Shown here piece after piece: positions 1 through 13,566 of a DNA stretch of 64,000 nt. The stretch lies in the NCBI GenBank assembly GCA_021464415.1, contig CM038470.1, positions 34,280,099 to 34,344,098 on the forward strand. The letters are read 5' to 3'. The notes under the pieces are model-generated. The model was not told where the DNA came from and did not search any database. It saw nothing but the letters and a program-made list of their open reading frames with translations. Made by a program: the position numbers and the translations under genes. Position 1 is the stretch's first letter, and the number at the start of each line of letters is the position of its first letter. Source of the DNA: Lonicera japonica (taxonomy: Eukaryota > Streptophyta > Magnoliopsida > Dipsacales > Caprifoliaceae).

Positions 1-1773
1 TGAGTCTCGTCAAGTGCAAATGCATCATATATCTGTGCCCTAATGTAATAGTTTAGATTTTTCTCAAATGTGTGTGTGTGTGTGTTTTTCAGATTTATGA
101 AGTCTTCTTAGATGCATAACTGAGAATATAGTCTGTTTTAGGTAGTCACTAAAAGTGCTCCAATATATATAATATTATACAAAGTGTTGCACTGCTTTGA
201 ACCTCAACCATATTTTTTGATTTCTAATTTTGCACCTATAATATATATTTCGTAAAAAGTATACTTGCAACAGGATTCCAACATCGATAATATGCGATTT
301 AATTAGACTCATGCTTAGCTACCGGACATCTATTAATTTTATTAAATTTGTTTCTTAAAATTATATACATGAGTTGGAAACGCATCATGAATGTGGGTAT
401 TCTAGTACTATATTTTCACTCCAAGAGAATGATTTGTTCTTTTATCCTTGTTTTTATTATTATTGAACAACCTAGACGCACTATGAAATAAGGGGATTAG
501 TTCTACCCACACAAATAAATTGATACAGAAAATGAGTATATATGAAAAGATTTGAAAATAACTTTGACTCTTTAGTTTGCAAATAATTATGTATATGAAA
601 TGAGGGGTGAAAGCCAAAAAAATGAAAACCTTGTGCGAGAAAGTCGAAATAGACAAAGATTTTGGATTGGCAAATAGCACAAAAATTGTGTTTTTGTCCT
701 CATCAAAAGAACTAAATTGTGTGTGCATATATCTATATATATATATGTTTTTTTCTCAACATTCATACTTCATTCATGACTAAGGATAATAATATTGGAA
801 TGAGTCTCAACTATATATATATTGCATTATAATTATCCCCATTTTGAGAAATATTGGAATGAGTCTCAACTATATATATATTGCATTATAATTATCCCCA
901 TTTTGAGAAGTAGTTCATGATATTTTGTAACAACGTTGAAATACATTTTAAAATAATACCGATTATTGTCACTACCGCATTAAGATATTGGAGAAAACTA
1001 TATAAATGATATTTTTTGTTTTATTTTTAGAATTCTTAACTCAATTTAGTTTGTGTTGAAGATAAAAATTTGTTAAAAGTGTAATGGAAGAAGAACTATT
1101 ATGGGTTGTTTTATTTTTGTAAATTTTAAGTAACCAATGAAATCCGATAAAATCACGCTTGAAATCTAATGGAATATACATAGACAGGAATAAAATATAG
1201 ATAGGGAAAGCCTTTATCCTTTCATTTGTGATAGGTTTTGACTTATTTTTGCGTATTGAAATCAAATTTTGTAATAACTCAATTCCAATAAATTTTTTGA
1301 GCTTTTCTGCAATAGATTGCATGTGTTAATTAGTGTGGCGAAGTATTTGTCTTATAGTTTTAATCAATTTTTGATTGATTTAGAATTAAACATATGAATG
1401 CCCATCAGTATGTTACTTATAATTTTTTTCACAATATTCAAATTATCTTCCCAATAATTATATTGCGTTTCAAATTTGTGGAAATAGAGTTTATATATGG
1501 ATTTTGATATTGTTCCTTCTAAAAAAAAGATATATATATATATAGATATATATCTTTTGAGTTAATTAAAATTCTTAACCAGTATCTTTCATAGTATTCA
1601 AGGCTTTTTTTTCTCTCAAAGACTTTGTATTAGATATATTCCCTCTTTCCCGAATTATGAGTTATATACTTTGAACTTTGAAAAGCCAAAGGATCTAGAA
1701 AGGTTTTGTCTTTAGTTAATGAACGAATTTTAATAGACCAACTATACCAAATTTAATCAATAAACTCAACCAT
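1..1773. other. AT-rich intergenic DNA, no gene recognised
   Basis: No reading frame here resembles a known protein. The stretch is strongly AT-rich, with short TA microsatellites (around 736-746 and 1530-1552) and one local tandem duplication, listed separately. I see no clear promoter or RNA gene. Confidence 0.6.
792..909. repeat. 59-bp tandem duplication (two copies)
   Basis: The unit at 792-850 is repeated directly at 851-909 with essentially no differences. Each unit starts ATATTGGAATGAGTCTC and ends CCCCATTTTGAGAA. The near identity indicates a recent duplication. Confidence 0.9.
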
Positions 1774-2263
1774 TTAGAGCATCTCCAATCGTTGTGTACA
1801 TTTTTTTGGTAAATCCCATGTGCCAATATACTTATACACAAAAGGTTGAAGTATAAAAAAAAAATATGCTTCAACAGTACTTTTTTAAACTTTCGTGTAA
1901 ATTTTAAATGAACCAATAAAGTAGTAGGACATGTTGGATGTCATTTTATGTAATTTTTAATTATTTTTCTTGAATTTTGGTATACATAATATTAATAACA
2001 ATGGATCTTGATTTATTGGTCGATCTTGATGAGTAGATTTCAAATATATAATTTTTATTAAAATATATATTTTGTATTAAAAGTTATTACATTTTAAAAT
2101 TTTATAAAAAAATGAGAAAATAAAAGGCTGAGGTCGCTGTGTAAACTTAGGTTGTATTTTACACAAAAATTAAATTTAAAAGATTACAGGAGCACAAAAA
2201 TTTTATAAATTTTGTATATTTTATACAAAACCTAAATGTACACTACTGTTAGAGATACTCTTA
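1774..2263. mobile_element. MITE, PIF/Harbinger (Tourist-like) type
   Basis: The element spans 1777-2260 (484 bp). It opens with GAGCATCTCCAATCGTTGTG, and its other end, read on the opposite strand, opens with GAGTATCTCTAACAGTAGTG, giving an imperfect terminal inverted repeat that continues to a shared GTACATTT. It is flanked by TTA at 1774-1776 and 2261-2263, the 3-bp target duplication expected of PIF/Harbinger elements. There is no coding capacity. The superfamily call rests on the TSD and the GAGCATCTCC-like terminus. Confidence 0.7.
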
Positions 2264-3573
2264 ACCTGTCAAAAAAAAATTCATTTCAAATAAATATAAT
2301 GGAAAATTTTTTGTATATTAGGTCGATAGGTATGTATCTTATTCAGGATATATTTCCTAAATCGCCAAATAGTTATATATATATATATATATATTTGGTT
2401 CCGAATGTTATTGTTGTGCGAGATACCGGCGGAATTTAACAAACTAATTCCTCTCTAATACTTTTCTTCCTTTTGAAAGAGAAATATTTCATGAATTGTA
2501 GGAGGAATCACTTATTTCGTTGTTTGATATCTTATTAAAATAAAGTTTATCGAGAAAATTTAATATTCCTCAATTTCTTAATTTTTTGTTATGTATTCAA
2601 TTTATAAATTATTTATCTTTTGGCCTTCAAAGTTTTCATCTATTTATACTTTGGTCTCAATGCCTTTAATAATTGGACTATTACCCTTATGAGGCTAAAA
2701 GATACGACAATAGCATTTTACTTTGATAATTACAATCAATTTATTCACCAAAAAGCAACTTTAAAATTTAAATCCCTACGTGGCTAAAAGTTACAACCAG
2801 AATCTTTTACTTTGAAATAATATCGAAAAAAGGACATATATCAATTTATTTGCATCGATATCTAACCCAATGAACATGTTTCGTTTCTAGTATATCAACC
2901 ACGTAAGTCTTAACATTTTGATTTAAACGAAAGGAAAACTTGCATGATCCAAATGAAAATGAACTTTTACATTGTTATTCAAATTTTTTTTCAAGCATCT
3001 TGCAACCATTCGCACATTTCTAATGTCATATTATTGTGTAAATCTGCAAATGAAGCTAACATGAAGTATGTTAACAAATCATGGATTTAGTGCTATGAAC
3101 CACGAAAGGCACTACACCGTTTGGCAGTATTTGTAACAGATATTTTTTGGGGTTTATAATGGTCTAAGTCCGTTACTCTTTTATAATGTGCTTAGTCCGT
3201 TACGTACTTATGTGAAATATATGTTACCAATACAAATAATATTATTTTAATATTGTTATATCTTTTTATTTTAAATAACTAACGGACAGAAAAAATACGT
3301 GTAACGATTAAATCGTTACTTAATCCATTACTAATAATAAAACACAAAAAAAATTGAAAATAAGATAAAACATGTATAAAGATTAATAATAAAACGCAAA
3401 AAAAATGAAAATAAGAAAAAAAAATTAATAAGAGAACAATGTCTGGATAGTCAATGCTTTCCAGTAGCAAAATGCTGCTAAATCTATGTATGTGGATGTA
3501 AATGGTAGAGACAAAGAAGGAAAGAAAAAGAAGCATTTTTCATTGATTGATATATAGAAGCAAAACCGACTTT
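2264..3573. other. AT-rich intergenic DNA, nothing recognised
   Basis: I find no gene. A TA microsatellite lies near 2373-2393. Around 3120-3320 several GTCCGTTAC-like or ATTACTAA-like words recur, which could be a decayed transposon edge, but no boundary can be set. Confidence 0.5.
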
Positions 3574-4109
3574 CTTATCGGCAGTGGCGGAGCCAGGAAT
3601 TATTTTCAGGGGGGCCAAAAAAAATTTAAGTCAAATCAAATTCAATAATTATGTTTACAAACCAATTTTTTACTAAAATACTTTTTCATTCTGTTTCGAT
3701 ATTTCGAAAAAGTTAGAAACGATATACTAAAATTAATTATATATTTTGAAATATCTTTTGATATATAATCAAAAAAAAAAATGAAAACTGTATTTCAGAA
3801 AAAAAAAAAAAAAAAAAAGTAGTAAAAAACAGTTGGATCAATCAGAAAAAAAAAAGTGAAAACTTAACATATTACAAACTTAAACCCTGAACTTATAATG
3901 CTAATTGCACAAAACCCCCCGCGCAGAAAACACAGCCTGCTTAGCATAAATTACATCATCTGACCCTAAACTTCTCAACTAATCACACAATGGCCCCTAA
4001 ACTTTCCCTTCCCACACACAAACCCCTGTACTCTCTAAAAATTTCCAAAAAGTCCAGGTGGGGCCATGGCCCCACCTCGCCCCCACGTGGCTCCGCCCCT
4101 GCTTATCGG
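3574..4109. mobile_element. Non-autonomous hAT-type MITE, 520 bp
   Basis: The element runs 3582-4101. Its left end is CAGTGGCGGAGCCA and its right end, read on the other strand, is CAGGGGCGGAGCCA, a 14-bp terminal inverted repeat with one mismatch. The 8-bp direct repeat CTTATCGG flanks it at 3574-3581 and 4102-4109. CAG-starting TIRs with an 8-bp TSD are the hallmark of the hAT superfamily. The interior has A-tracts and no transposase, so it depends on an autonomous partner that is not seen here. Confidence 0.9.
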
Positions 4110-4268
4110 TATGTGACATAGAGAGAATAAACAACAAATTTGTGAATAAAATATACTGGCATAGATCCAAATAACTTCACCAACTTTTTTATCATATAAA
4201 ATCTACCCAAATTTATAATGATATTCCTAATTTTTAAGCTCTACTCTAAAATGAAAACCGTCCACTAG

Positions 4269-4640
4269 CAGTGGCTGGCGAAGCCAGGATTGGATAAAGG
4301 GGGATCAAAGTTAGCACTATAATATATAGTTTTTCTGAAACAGTTAAAACAAGAAAAAAAAAATTAAAGTAATAATAGGGCAAATATTTAAATACAAACG
4401 CAGTGCTAGAATTCTTTCTTACAATCCTACAAAAATATTGATTAAAAATTACAATAATATTATATGAGATTTCTTTGAAAATATCACCACTGTTTCAAAA
4501 TTGATACAAAAATCAATTGCACTTTGTCACCTTGAACTATTTACTCGATTGCACTGTGGTATACTAATTATCAATTTCACCAAAACTATTGATTTTGTTG
4601 CACTTTGCCCTAAAATAAGGCCGGGTTAACAAAATCAAGA
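4269..4640. mobile_element. Possible truncated relative of the hAT-type MITE
   Basis: CAGTGGCTGGCGAAGCCAGGA at 4269 resembles the left end of the element at 3582 and is likewise followed by a G-run. Farther in, the phrase TTGCACTTTG occurs twice (about 4518 and 4600). No matching right end or TSD was found, so this is at best a decayed or truncated copy. Confidence 0.4.
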
Positions 4641-5606
4641 GAAGTTTGTGTGGAAGGCAATGACACAACGCATGTGATGAAATGAAGCGCAAAATTGGTA
4701 TTACAATACACATATCACATATACACTACCCATATACAGCATTTGTGATCATTTATGCAAAATCAAAGGACTTGGAAAATATGGTTTGAGAGAAATTAGG
4801 GTTCTTCATAAGCTTTTTAGGGTTCAAAATCAAAGATTAGTGATTGATTAAGTGTTAATAGCGTAATAGGTTGGAAAATACAATAGGGGAATGTCGCTGA
4901 TGGATTATATGGTATGTATCTCGGTTTCAGTTTTTATTTTATTTTTGTTTGGTTTATATTCACCACACCATGTTGTGCATTTGTTTATTAGTTGAGAAAT
5001 AGTTGTTTATTAAATTAGTTGAGAATCAGTGTTCCATTTTTTTTGTTCTTTCAAGCTTTGTATTTGTTTATTAGTAATTTTTTTTATCTTTCCAACCTTT
5101 TTATTTGGTTATTAGTAGTGAAGACATGTGAATAAAAATCTATGCTTTTGTATTTTCCTGTCATTCAGAGCACTTAATTATTTTCTTCTTTTTTTTCCTT
5201 TTCTTTGTAAGGTTGATATTTGTGTTGGCTTAATTCCGATATCAAAAGCACTTTTTCGTTGTAATGTTGTTAGTGTCAATTAATGATTTCAAGATGCTAC
5301 ATCAACGGAGCTTACTAGTCTTAACAAGCACGTCATTTAGAATTTAGGATCTAAGGTAAGATTGGTAAGTTGTTTTATTCATATTCTAGGTGGTGGAAAT
5401 GCGTTAAATTCATTTTTTTTAATCAAACATAATGGTTTTGGTGTATTTATGTTGCATTCGTGTTTGCAAGATGTGAATCATTGAAAAATCTTTATTAGAA
5501 TGTTATATACTTGTTCTAAGAGGTTTCACATTTATCCATGTCCTTTAGAAGTAAATCGAAGTGAAAATTTGCAAAAAGTCAAATGTGACAAAAAAAAGAC
5601 CGGTAT
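4641..5606. other. AT-rich DNA without recognisable gene
   Basis: There is no coding signal, only T-rich stretches. The right side ends at the LTR starting at 5607. Confidence 0.5.
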
Positions 5607-7640
5607 TGTAACTGAAACACCCTCGCTTTAATTTACAGGATAACACTCGTAATTAAGACCTGAAGTGTCACTAACCCATCTTAGTAGGACTAAGATAGGT
5701 AGGTATGAGGAGTATAAACCAACAAGGATACATATATCATACAAAGATAAGTATGGATTATGCATTGATACTATAGTTATGAGCATGCTTAATAGATATG
5801 CAAAAATTTACAATATGAACATTTAAAAGAAACATATACAAGTGCCCGAGCTAGTCGTGGCTTCCTGAACCAACATAGCTATTACAAAAATAAACCATAG
5901 TATCAGAGGCTCTACTTTGTTCCCGAACCCGTCATCTCTTTGTCCCCCTGGGACTCATGAGTACCTGTAATGGTTTTAAAAAACGGGGTGAGCTACATGC
6001 TCAGTAGGGGTGAGTAATGACGAAAGCATCATGTATAGAACATAAACAAGTTTAGAACCAATTATTCAATAAGCAATGCATGCACACGTCAATGCAGGTT
6101 ACCTCCCTTATGTCAACCATAGAACCACTTTGCAAGAATATATCCGTACTACAAGAATAGAACATGGGCTTGCCCACCCGAGAAAATAATCCAATAATGG
6201 TCATAAGTTGGCCCATTGGCCCCAGAGAAGATTAATAGATCATAATCAATTTGGACCACAAGTCCGCCAATACTATTATCGCAATAGAATCATCAGTGCC
6301 TTACCGTTGTTTAGATTTTCGGGCTATACACCGCTGGCTCTAGACAGTCGACGCGTTACTGCTCTTCGAAGGTTTAGGAATTTTCAACCCAAGGGTACCA
6401 GACCCCACTTATTTTCCATACCGGTAGGCACCAACTAATATATCATCCTTTCACAATAGAAGGGCCACAATATAACCATATCAGGATTCATATCAAGATC
6501 ACATCACATTCAACATAATATCATGATCATAACGAGCTTTCATCATCATCATCCACAATATGAGATATACGCCCCATACGTTGGGTCATAGAAGTAATTC
6601 ACATATGCCGAGAATCCTCCAAGTGTTTGGTTGACACAGTGATAATGTGTATGGCATGCAAATATATAATCTTATGCATATACCAAGCAATCTATGCCAT
6701 ATCCACTCAAATCAAACTCATTACGTATCCCTTAGTGCGTATAAACCATCAATAATTCCATTTTCCCAGCCAACAACACCCACACCACCAAGAGACACCG
6801 TATATGATTCCAATAGAAATTTACAACAAGTGTGTATGGCATAGTTTGCCTTAAATCATGCAAATATAACTATAGAGATCATCAAACACTATATAATGAG
6901 TTTTCAAACCAACACAAGTCAAATACAACAATCATTAAGCTAGGAAAACATTTTATCAAGTTTTGAAAGCAAGAGAGCCCCTACCTCAAACTTATAAGCC
7001 GAAAGAAGAGAGAGAAAGTTAATATTCAAAAATTCGTCTGATTAAATCTTAAAATTCCTATCTCACCTCGATCCCCTTGACGCGTAGAATAACTTTCCTT
7101 AAGGTCGAATCGGAATCCGGAATGTGATTTTTGATAAATTCTAGAGAGATAAAAGTAGAGGAAAAACGAGCTCTCAAAGCTCTGTTTTCGTTTTTTGATA
7201 AATGCTCCAAGAAGGCTCTAGAAAGCCTTTTAAACTTTCTAACCGACATTGCAACAGGCGCTTGTTTATCCAACAAGCACTTGTTTTTCAAAAACAAGCA
7301 CCTCTTTTACAAAAATAGGCGACTGTCCACTCCAGAGAAAAACACTAGAAAAATTGTCCAGGGCTCGGATTCCAACAAGCTCCTGTTTTTCCACAACAGG
7401 CACCTATTATGAATAAAAATTTTATATCAAAATGTAGCTCAAAATCTAACATATGGCTTTGGTTTCACTCAAAAAGGAGTTAAAATGAATTTTTGGTGAA
7501 TTTCGCAAGTTTAGTCGACGAAATCGGTTTCTATGCGGGAACAATAAAACTTTTTCATACATTTTCACTATTTACCATGCGTTCTCACACAAAGCAAACA
7601 AAGTAACTCTCAATATATTAATATAAACACATGGTGTAAT
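5607..7640 (-). mobile_element. LTR copy A, Ty3/gypsy-like, decayed
   Basis: This LTR-like unit starts TGTAACTGAAACACCCTCGC and is followed directly by a second diverged copy (B). Shared landmarks in the same order include the ACACCCTCGC start, AAAACGGGGTGAGCTA then CTCAGTA (A about 5984, B about 7993), and TGCAGGTTACCTCCC (A about 6100, B about 8140). Read on the minus strand, a TTTAAAAGG TATA-like box (about 7221-7233) precedes a CT-rich stretch, suggesting minus orientation. The AAAACGGGG..GAGC..CTCAGT motif resembles long LTRs of Tekay/Del-type chromoviruses, but no coding domain is present to confirm this. Open frames inside it look random. Confidence 0.65.
7253..7408. repeat. Near-palindrome cluster AACARGCNCYTGTT in LTR copy A
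   Basis: Near-palindromic 14-mers occur at 7253-7266 (AACAGGCGCTTGTT), 7272-7285 (AACAAGCACTTGTT), 7293-7306, 7374-7387 and 7395-7408. The cluster sits about 20 bp upstream, in minus-strand sense, of the TATA-like TTTAAAAGG. Related words (GCAACGGGCGC, CAACAGGTGCC) appear at 13345-13375 in copy B. Confidence 0.65.
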
Positions 7641-9224
7641 AGTAGCACCCTCGCCTTAATTAACAAGATGACACCTGTAATTAAGGCCTGGAGCGTTACT
7701 AACCAACTTTAGTCTAGCTAAAATGGGAATTTAAATAAACAAAGAAATCCAAATAATGCACATACAATGTATCAAACAAGCATATTAATATAATACATCT
7801 ACATGCGTTTAGCAGTCATACAAAATCAAGTCAAGCAAACTCAAAATGATATGCAGTACTACAAGCTATCCGTGGCTTCCCGTGAAAGCATTTACATCAC
7901 AAAAATTATAATTGTATCAGAGCCTTTATTTCGTTCCTGATCTCGTCGCTTCCTTATCCTCATTGGACTCCTAGGTGCCTATATTGTTTTAGGAAAACGG
8001 GGTAAGCTATTTTCTCAGTAAGGGGGAAAGCAATGGACATTGTATTCTATGATATAACTTAAAGGTTCATTATCAAATCATGCTTTAATCGGTAATCCAA
8101 TACAAAATTTTCAATATATAGAACAATGCATGCATGTGCTATGCAGGTTACCTCCCATGTGTCAATCATTACCATGTTATTAAGAATCCAAGCCGTGGAT
8201 AAGATGATACAATTCGTCACCTCAAGAAATGCATTGCTGACGCAATGTCCAATGTTAGAATGGGACTACCCATCCTCAATTCCACACAAACATAGATGTA
8301 AATATAATCCATAATGCCTTACCAATTGCCTAGGTTCCCGGACTCCTCACAGGTGGCTTATAGGCAGCCAAACATTGTTCTCCCGGGTGTTTAAGGATTT
8401 TTAACCCAAGGGCAACGAGCCCTACTTATTTTCCATCGCGGCAAGCACTAATCGATACATAATTCTCATGAATGTTACCAAGGTCATTGGAACCCCTCCA
8501 CATCACAAATAAGGGATATAAGCTCCACATAAGATGGGCAATTGAACCATGTGTCATAAGAATGCTTCCCAATTTGCCATGAATTTGTCAAGCTTCTGGT
8601 TGACACAATATTGATGCATACATGCTTTTATGCTATAAATGGATGCTAGAAACAACATGTGTCATGCAAACTCTCTTAATCATTCTCCTTTTCCACTCGG
8701 CACCAATATGAAACTGTTATCAATCTATTTTTATCGAACTATGACAAGTACATTCGAGGGCATCCATATGGATCTAATAATACGTGAATCTCAGGTTCGG
8801 ATGGCACATATTGCTTCAATTCTCAAATTTAAAGTTCAAACATTCATAAATCAACTATAACTAATAACATAGGTTTCATATTCAATTTATGTAGATAGAA
8901 GCATTCAAATTTCATTAAATAAACTCATATTCTAGAATTCGAAAACATATAAACCCCTACCTTGAGTTTATCAAGCCGAAAAGAAGATAAGAATATGAGA
9001 ACCGAAATCCCATTCGATGAAATTTCGAAATTCCTACACTTTCTCGATCCTTGCGTCGTGTAGATTAATTTCTCCTAAAGCCATATCAAATTCCACAAGC
9101 TAAAAATAAGTGAAATTCTAGAGATAGTGTGTTGAAGAAGTTTTGCTCTTAATTTTGGTGGAAAAATGATGAAAATGGTGAAGGAAAACTCTAGAATCCT
9201 TTTAAAAAAATTCTACCGACCTTG

Positions 9225-12200
9225 TGATCAAGCACAAAAATTGCATTTCTAATCTCTTAATCAAGGCTCAATTAGCTTCTAGTTACTACCTAAAACCGAA
9301 AATTGCATGTAAATTCAATTTAAACATGAAAATAGGGCATTGCATTGTATTTATGTGCTACTAAGCCATTTTTCAGACCTAAAGTGGTTAAGCAACTGAA
9401 GTTAGATACAATAAATAAGGTTCAATGTGGAAAAGTGCATGAAGAAGGCCCGAAGAAGAAGTCAGTATTAATTTCGAGGCCTGAGACGAGGAAAACTTCG
9501 CAAACTACCCCCAAAGCTCTACCAAGAAGAGAATAGAAAGTCCCCAAGTATGCATGAAATAAATGCAAGTATCCAAGAGTGATTCCAAGAGGAAAGAAGC
9601 TCAATTGAATCAATTCTGGAAGTTTCTAAAGAAAACCAATAACTGACGTAAAAAGCCTGATGTTATAGCTGATTAGAGTTTTTATCTATTAAGAATTTGA
9701 AGAAATCTCCAGAAATAAAAATTGTAGATATTTAAATTACTTACTCGTAGGAGAAAACATTTATCGAAGTTCGGAGCATAAAGTTATGAGCAAAAGAAGA
9801 AGCCGTCATAAAGAAAGTGGCCCAATTTTAGGCCCAAATTCAATTTTAAGCTATGTTTCGACCCTTTTCTTCTAAGGTTACTAAAACCATGACTTGAGAC
9901 ACTTTTGCATTATATAAAAAGTCATATATCTCATATTTTAGGGTATGTAACAATTTAGAATCGACTAACAGAGAGGCAGAGAGCACCGTGATCTTCTTGG
10001 GAGTTTTCTTCTTTATTTCCTTAAAACTATTGTTAGGTCAATTTATTTATGATATTTTGAGGCTGTAACATCAGTGTATTCAACATTAATTCATCGTTCA
10101 ATTCAGTTTTCGATTCAAGTTTCAATTGCATACCCGGTAAACCCTAGTTTTCTGTTTTCTTTCAATTTAATTACTTTTGATTGTTCGTTTTCTTTTCTAT
10201 TCCTAGATTAGTTAGTTTAGATCATATATATTCTGGAATTAACCTTTAACCCTCATTTTAGGAGCTGGATCTAGGGTTTATAGGTCTAGTTTGTTGGTTT
10301 TTCGGTTTTTCGTCAATTAATGCTTGATTCTTGTCTTATATTCAAATAGTTTATAATTTTTCCATAATATTTATATGTGATTCATTATTCATTATTAAGA
10401 ATCTAAATTTCTATAATTTTTAGGGTTTAAGTCGATTTTCTTCAGTTTTTGTTGGTTTTGAGTTTGTTTACTATTTTTGCCGTAAAATTTTCGTTTTAAA
10501 TTGGAATTGAGAAATTCCAAAGCCAAAAGTTTTTAAATATGATTTTCTAAATTATTAGGTATGTGTATACTATTTTTCATGATTTTTAAGTTTATTTTAA
10601 TGTTTATTTTGATTATGTTTAGCTCAATCCTTTATTAGGGATCCGTAATGAAAGATGTGTAATTAATCTTTGACTGTAATCCAATCTAGGTTTGAATATG
10701 ATTTTTCCATTGGTTATAGATCACCTACTTAATAAATGATTATTTTCTTATATTTTCATGCGTTAAAAATATATTTCCATAAGTTAGCTCAAAAATTCAA
10801 TTTGATTAAGAACCGTAAAAACATTGATTCATGGATTTGTGCACCAAAACTTTAACGTGTATAATTTGAGGACGGTCTTTATCCACTAATTAGTTGTGTT
10901 AGTTTCTTAAGTGAATTGGATGATTTGGAATTATTTTGGTATGTATTCACGTAAGTGCCGAAAAAATGCTAGTTTCGACTTTCGACATTCTTTTTAAGAC
11001 AAATTTACTTTGAATCACGTTCAAACTTATTCAAACCTTATAGGAGTGTTAGGATACTAAATTTTAAGAATTTTAATTATTTTTTATTATTTTTTTCACG
11101 CACTAACAATATAAGGTTTTAAATTACACTTTTTCAAAGTTAAAACTTCACTATCAAATTCTATTGCTCAAAAGTAGTCTATATAGTCTTTGTCATGTAT
11201 GGGCTATCATATACTTATAGTAGCAATATAATTGGATGGTTGGAGAGTTTAGGAGCTAAATTTTAGAGAAAAATCTTGTTTAAACTTAGATTTGGATTAG
11301 CCGATTGGACTAGTTTCGTACTCCCTAACTACGGATACCCTTAACGTTGTTTCCCAATGTTTTAATATCGTTTAATATTATGATTTATTTAATTAGTGTG
11401 TTATTTTATTTATTTATAGTTTATTTGCATGTCCCCTTAGTGCTTTTAGGAAGGTTTTTAGGTATATTACTTGTGCTTGTGGATTCCCTTTACTTTAGCA
11501 CCCTATGATTAGATTTTTCTTTAGTTTTAGTTTAGTTAATTAGTAGTTTTAATTTAGTTTCAATTTTCTTTTTTTTATTACCCGAGTCTATCATCTTTGT
11601 AGGTCGAAAAATACCCTAGAGGGGGTGAATAAGGTTTTTAAAAACTTAATCGGATTTTTAAAAATGATTTAAAAATATTTAATGTCTATATTTATCAAGT
11701 AATCTAGAACAAAGTTAATTCCAAACACAATGAATAAATAGAACAATATAATAGAGGAAGAGATAGAAAGATTGAACCGATCGAAGTCGAAGATTTTTTG
11801 TCCACACGGTTCGGCTTGTTCCCCTACTCCGCGCTCGGTTAGTTCTCCGAGAATTTCCACTATAATCGATCTCCTTCCGGGTGAAGATCAAACCTCTATA
11901 AGTGTATTCTTCTCACACACTCTTACAAGTATTGAAACACCCTCAATACTCTCACAAGAAATCCCTCTTGCTAATCTATGAGATACACCTCTCACAATTA
12001 TGATTCAAAATGAGTTTTGGTGACAAACACCAATGTACAATATCTCTCTTGTATATGACTAAATACAAATGAAGCTCACACTAAGAGATATCAATATTGA
12101 TCAATGAATATAAGCTCAAAGAATGAAGAGATTGATCAATGCTTTAGCTAGAATACTTGAATAATAAGAATATATGAAAAATGGTTTTGTATGATCATTC

Positions 12201-13339
12201 AACTTGTTAAAAATGAGTCTTAAAACTCATATTTATAGCTTTCAAAATCATATGGCCGTTGGGGATGATTAAGAGAGGTTTTGGCTCCAAGGTATACATT
12301 TTCAAACTTTCCAACAGCTAGTTTTGACAAAAACAATTCAAATTTATTTTGTTAATTTCTCCCAATTTGACCGTTGGATCATGCTCAAATTTTAGTCAAA
12401 AGTGCCAGGAGATGTTGTCTAACTACTGTAAAACTTTCAAAATGATCGGAGTCCGGGAAGGCCTCCATCTTACCGTTAGATCAAAACTAGGCAAAAATTG
12501 AGCGAATTTTAAACGTAAAATAAAAATATTTTTGCAATTTAATAATTTAGTTCCAAATAAGATTCTAATGATTTTTGAACCTCAAAGATATGTTTCTAAG
12601 ATACCTATTTTTATTATAGCTTAAAATATGATCATTTAAAATTAATATGAATTTATTTTGAAACTCGGTTTTTGTAAAATGATGTTTTTCAAATAAATTC
12701 AATTTTAAACTAGTTTGAATTAATCTTTAAAAGATGCAAGAATATGTTTGAGCTATAGGGATTTGATCAATAAAGTATCTTTACATAAAATCTAAGCACT
12801 CACTCCATTTAATGATAATTCGAGTCTTCGTAATGCTTGATTTTCTTGTGCGTATCTTTACTTGTTTGATGTTCTTGATCCTTTCTTGGTTTTGATAACT
12901 TGTAGAACATGTGGAGATCATTCTTGTGCATATCTTCACTTGCTTGATGATCTAGATCTTTTCTTGGCTTTGTATAGCACATGTATATCACTTAAGTTCA
13001 TTTCTTGTGAGTAGAGACGTTTGTAAAGCTTGTGTGAGATTTGCTTCGGTTTAAAGTTACACTTGGTTGGAAGATATATTGGTTAAAATGGCTATCATCA
13101 TTGGAATAACTGAGTTAAATAACACTTTATTAACTTATTGTAATTATCAAAATAAGATTAATTGACTTTAAGGTCAACAATCTTTTCCTTTATCTTCTCA
13201 TGTTCCTCTTGAAAGAGACTTTGCTAACTCAAAGAACTACCCTCCTCCTCGTGAATCGACCTCAGACTTACCAAGTATTTATTACTTGACCGACCACCTG
13301 CACTTTGGTGTAATAACTCGCATTGTTTTTTCTAAGTCA
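9225..13339 (+). mobile_element. Ty3/gypsy-like solo LTR (about 2.5 kb) carrying a nested LTR
   Basis: The insertion starts TGATCAAGCAC and ends CTAAGTCA, a TG...CA arrangement, and is flanked by the 5-bp duplication CCTTG (9220-9224 and 13340-13344). Without the nested LTR at 11598-13179 it is about 2.53 kb. A TATA box (TATATAAAAA, 9911-9920) supports plus orientation. Near the right end the phrase GTGAATCGACCTCAGACTTACC followed by TATTTATTACTTGACC resembles the 3' part of LTRs in Athila/Tat-type elements. It has no pol domain and no second LTR, so it is best read as a solo LTR. Confidence 0.75.
11598..13179 (-). mobile_element. Solo LTR, Copia (SIRE-like), 1582 bp
   Basis: The LTR starts TGTAGGTCGAAAAATACCC and ends AAGGTCAACA on the plus strand, with the 5-bp duplication ATCTT at 11593-11597 and 13180-13184. 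It is a reverse-oriented relative of the LTR at 61426-62973: both carry, at one end, the phrase that reads TTCACCCCCTCTA followed by GACCTACA on their sense strand. Sense is minus, with a TATA-like CTATAAATATGAG reading down from about 12239. The CACCCCCTCTA ending is typical of SIRE-type Copia LTRs. No coding sequence is present. Confidence 0.85.
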
Positions 13340-13566
13340 CCTTGCAACGGGCGCATATTGTGCCCCAACAGGTGCCTATTGGATGCCGAAAGAAAATCTT
13401 GTCCAGAATTCACCCTTACAGTTGCTCATTTCCTGAAACAAGCGCATGTTGACTCCAAAACTGCAAAACTTAAATTTTGTAAATACCAAAACCATTTATT
13501 AACAATTTCCACACAAAATACACTAAATAAAACATATTTTCATTAACACAAATGCAGGGTGTTACA

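Larger units (their letters stand above)
7635..13566 (-). mobile_element. LTR copy B, same family as A, split by nested insertions
   Basis: Copy B starts TGTAATAGTAGCACCCTCGCC at 7635 and ends GGGTGTTACA at 13566. It is interrupted at 9224/9225 and resumes at 13340/13345; its own sequence totals about 1.8 kb. The break falls in a stretch that is continuous in copy A (ACCGACATTGCAACAGGCGC), which confirms the insertion point. GGTAT (5602-5606) before A and GTTAT (13567-13571) after B could be a mutated target duplication for the A+B pair. No internal region lies between A and B. Confidence 0.65.
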